Below are positions 6,198 through 6,934 of a stretch of 6,934 nucleotides of DNA, piece after piece. This DNA comes from an uncultured Blautia sp. (GTDB lineage: Bacteria; Bacillota; Clostridia; Lachnospirales; Lachnospiraceae), in assembly GCA_938028845.1 (NCBI GenBank), contig CALIZJ010000052.1:1-6934 (forward strand), given 5' to 3'. How positions within the stretch are numbered: position 1 is the first letter of the stretch; every line of letters begins with the position of its first letter. The notes under the pieces are model-generated. The model saw only the letters and a list, made by a program, of their open reading frames with translations. It made no database searches and was not told where the DNA came from. The position numbers and the translations under genes were made by a program.

Positions 6198-6230
6198 AAG
6201 GCAGCCGCTAATGAGGCTGTTTTCTCTTTC
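6198..6230 (+). terminator. Intrinsic terminator of the araC-family gene
   Basis: About 15 nt after the araC stop, a stem of about 9 bp (6198-6206 with 6215-6223, core CAGCC/GGCTG extended by two G:U and two A:T pairs) closes the 8-nt loop GCTAATGA, followed by the U-rich tract TTTCTCTTTCTTCTTT. The stop codon of the convergent membrane-protein gene (6208-6210) lies inside the loop. On the minus strand the hairpin is followed by CTTGTATCC, with no usable T run, so it appears to work mainly for araC. Confidence 0.75.
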
Positions 6231-6933
6231 TTCTTTCAAAAAGGAAAATGCCTCCTGCCCCAAAGATTCCTGCTAAAGAGCACAGCGCCCCCAGGCGGAT
6301 ATAAGGGGTTTCATAGCGAAATTCTACTTTATGGAACCCCTCGTCCAGCTCCGCCGCTATAAATAGATCGTTGGCTTTTTTTACTTCTGTTTCCTTTCCA
6401 TCTACCAAAAGGGTCCGCCCTTCACTGTATGGAACGGCAAAGACAAGTGCTTTCGGCTGTTCCAGAGTAAGGCTGCAGCTTAAGGTATTCTGGCTGTAAG
6501 AAAAATCTTCGATCTCATCTGCTGTTCTTTCCTGTGCCCAGTCATCCAGTGTATCCATTCCCTGACATACCACACGCATGCTGTCAAAAGAATACTCACC
6601 AGGCTGGTTAAAGGTAATCTTGATCCGCTTTACAGGTGTTTCATGATAACCAAGGTTCGCCATATAATTTCCACGGTTGTCCAGGAAATCATTTTTATAG
6701 GAACGGAGCGTAATGACATCGCTTCCCGTGTTTCCTTCATCCAATATCTCCACCTTCACACTGGCCTGATCCACGTCATCGCTTTCAAACACAGAAGATT
6801 TTTCCAGCTCCCATCCATGGTACTGGAGATTATCAAAGGCAAGATACAGCTCACTAAGAGCGTCTCCCTGGATTTCCAAAACACAGCCTGCTCCCTTTCT
6901 CTCCACCTGGAACTTTTCATCTTCAAGCAGGGT
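6208..6933 (-). CDS. YfhO-family membrane protein, C-terminal fragment (5' end outside the window)
   Basis: The frame is open from the right edge (TLLEDEKFQVERKGAG...) to a TAG at 6208-6210, giving about 241 visible residues. A GTG at 6904-6906 is only an internal valine codon as far as can be judged. The fragment is an extracytoplasmic beta-rich region: a stretch resembling LYLAFDNLQYHGW, then LRSYKNDFLDNRGNYMANLGYH, then ALVFAVPYSEGRTLLVDGKETEVKKANDLFIAAEL and FHKVEFRYETP. The VPYS-G...VDGK...N..F.A..L..G.H.V...Y.TP pattern is characteristic of the C-terminus of YfhO-type proteins (large multi-pass membrane proteins of the GT-C fold class linked to lipoteichoic-acid or glycolipid glycosylation). 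It ends in one hydrophobic segment (LGALCSLAGIFGAGGIFLF) and a basic tail RRKRKQ, expected to face the cytosol. It is convergent with araC and not obviously connected to the sugar operon. Confidence 0.88.
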   Translation of the reverse strand, partial: TLLEDEKFQVERKGAGCVLEIQGDALSELYLAFDNLQYHGWELEKSSVFESDDVDQASVKVEILDEGNTGSDVITLRSYKNDFLDNRGNYMANLGYHETPVKRIKITFNQPGEYSFDSMRVVCQGMDTLDDWAQERTADEIEDFSYSQNTLSCSLTLEQPKALVFAVPYSEGRTLLVDGKETEVKKANDLFIAAELDEGFHKVEFRYETPYIRLGALCSLAGIFGAGGIFLFERRKRKQPH

Positions 6934-6934
6934 C

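Noticed and set aside
1..6934. CRISPR array, insertion sequence, tRNA/rRNA, riboswitch or defence system
   Set aside because: No regularly spaced repeats, transposase, tRNA-like folds, long structured leaders or defence-protein motifs are visible; the gene content is metabolic, regulatory and tRNA modification.

Overview
The window looks like chromosomal DNA of a Clostridia-class Firmicute, probably Lachnospiraceae. This is inferred from moderate GC, strong AAGGAGG-type ribosome binding sites, short intrinsic terminators, a long-form MiaB and a YfhO-type membrane protein. No mobile element, CRISPR array, rRNA or tRNA is visible.

Layout from left to right. (1) Positions 2-658, + strand: the 3' part of an unrecognised gene that is open to the left edge. 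(2) Positions 723-5192, - strand: a tight four-gene operon. In transcription order it encodes a YhhX-like Gfo/Idh/MocA oxidoreductase, a second Gfo/Idh/MocA oxidoreductase of a different branch, a ROK sugar kinase resembling D-allose kinase, and MiaB, the tRNA methylthiotransferase. The first three genes are coupled by 4-nt (ATGA) and 1-nt (TAATG) overlaps; miaB follows after about 30 nt. A promoter at about 5224-5251 and an intrinsic terminator at 685-714 bound the unit. (3) Positions 5193-5423: a divergent control region carrying both promoters, a 28-bp imperfect palindrome, a perfect 12-bp inverted repeat and three copies of a CGCTTTTTC box. (4) Positions 5424-6182, + strand: an AraC-family regulator with an N-terminal cupin-like sensor domain and its own terminator. 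(5) Positions 6208-6933, - strand: the C-terminal part of a YfhO-family membrane protein, convergent with araC and open to the right edge.

The regulator plus the first three operon genes look like a small sugar-conversion module: the AraC protein would sense a sugar and act on the divergent operon, two NAD(P)-dependent oxidoreductases would oxidise and/or reduce a sugar or polyol, and the ROK kinase would phosphorylate the product. The substrate cannot be read from the sequence; the allose-kinase-like pattern suggests an aldohexose such as allose. No transporter or glycosidase lies in the window. The housekeeping gene miaB is apparently the last gene of this inducible-looking operon. I found nothing that amounts to a wholly new system; the richest unexplained structure is the control region at 5193-5423.
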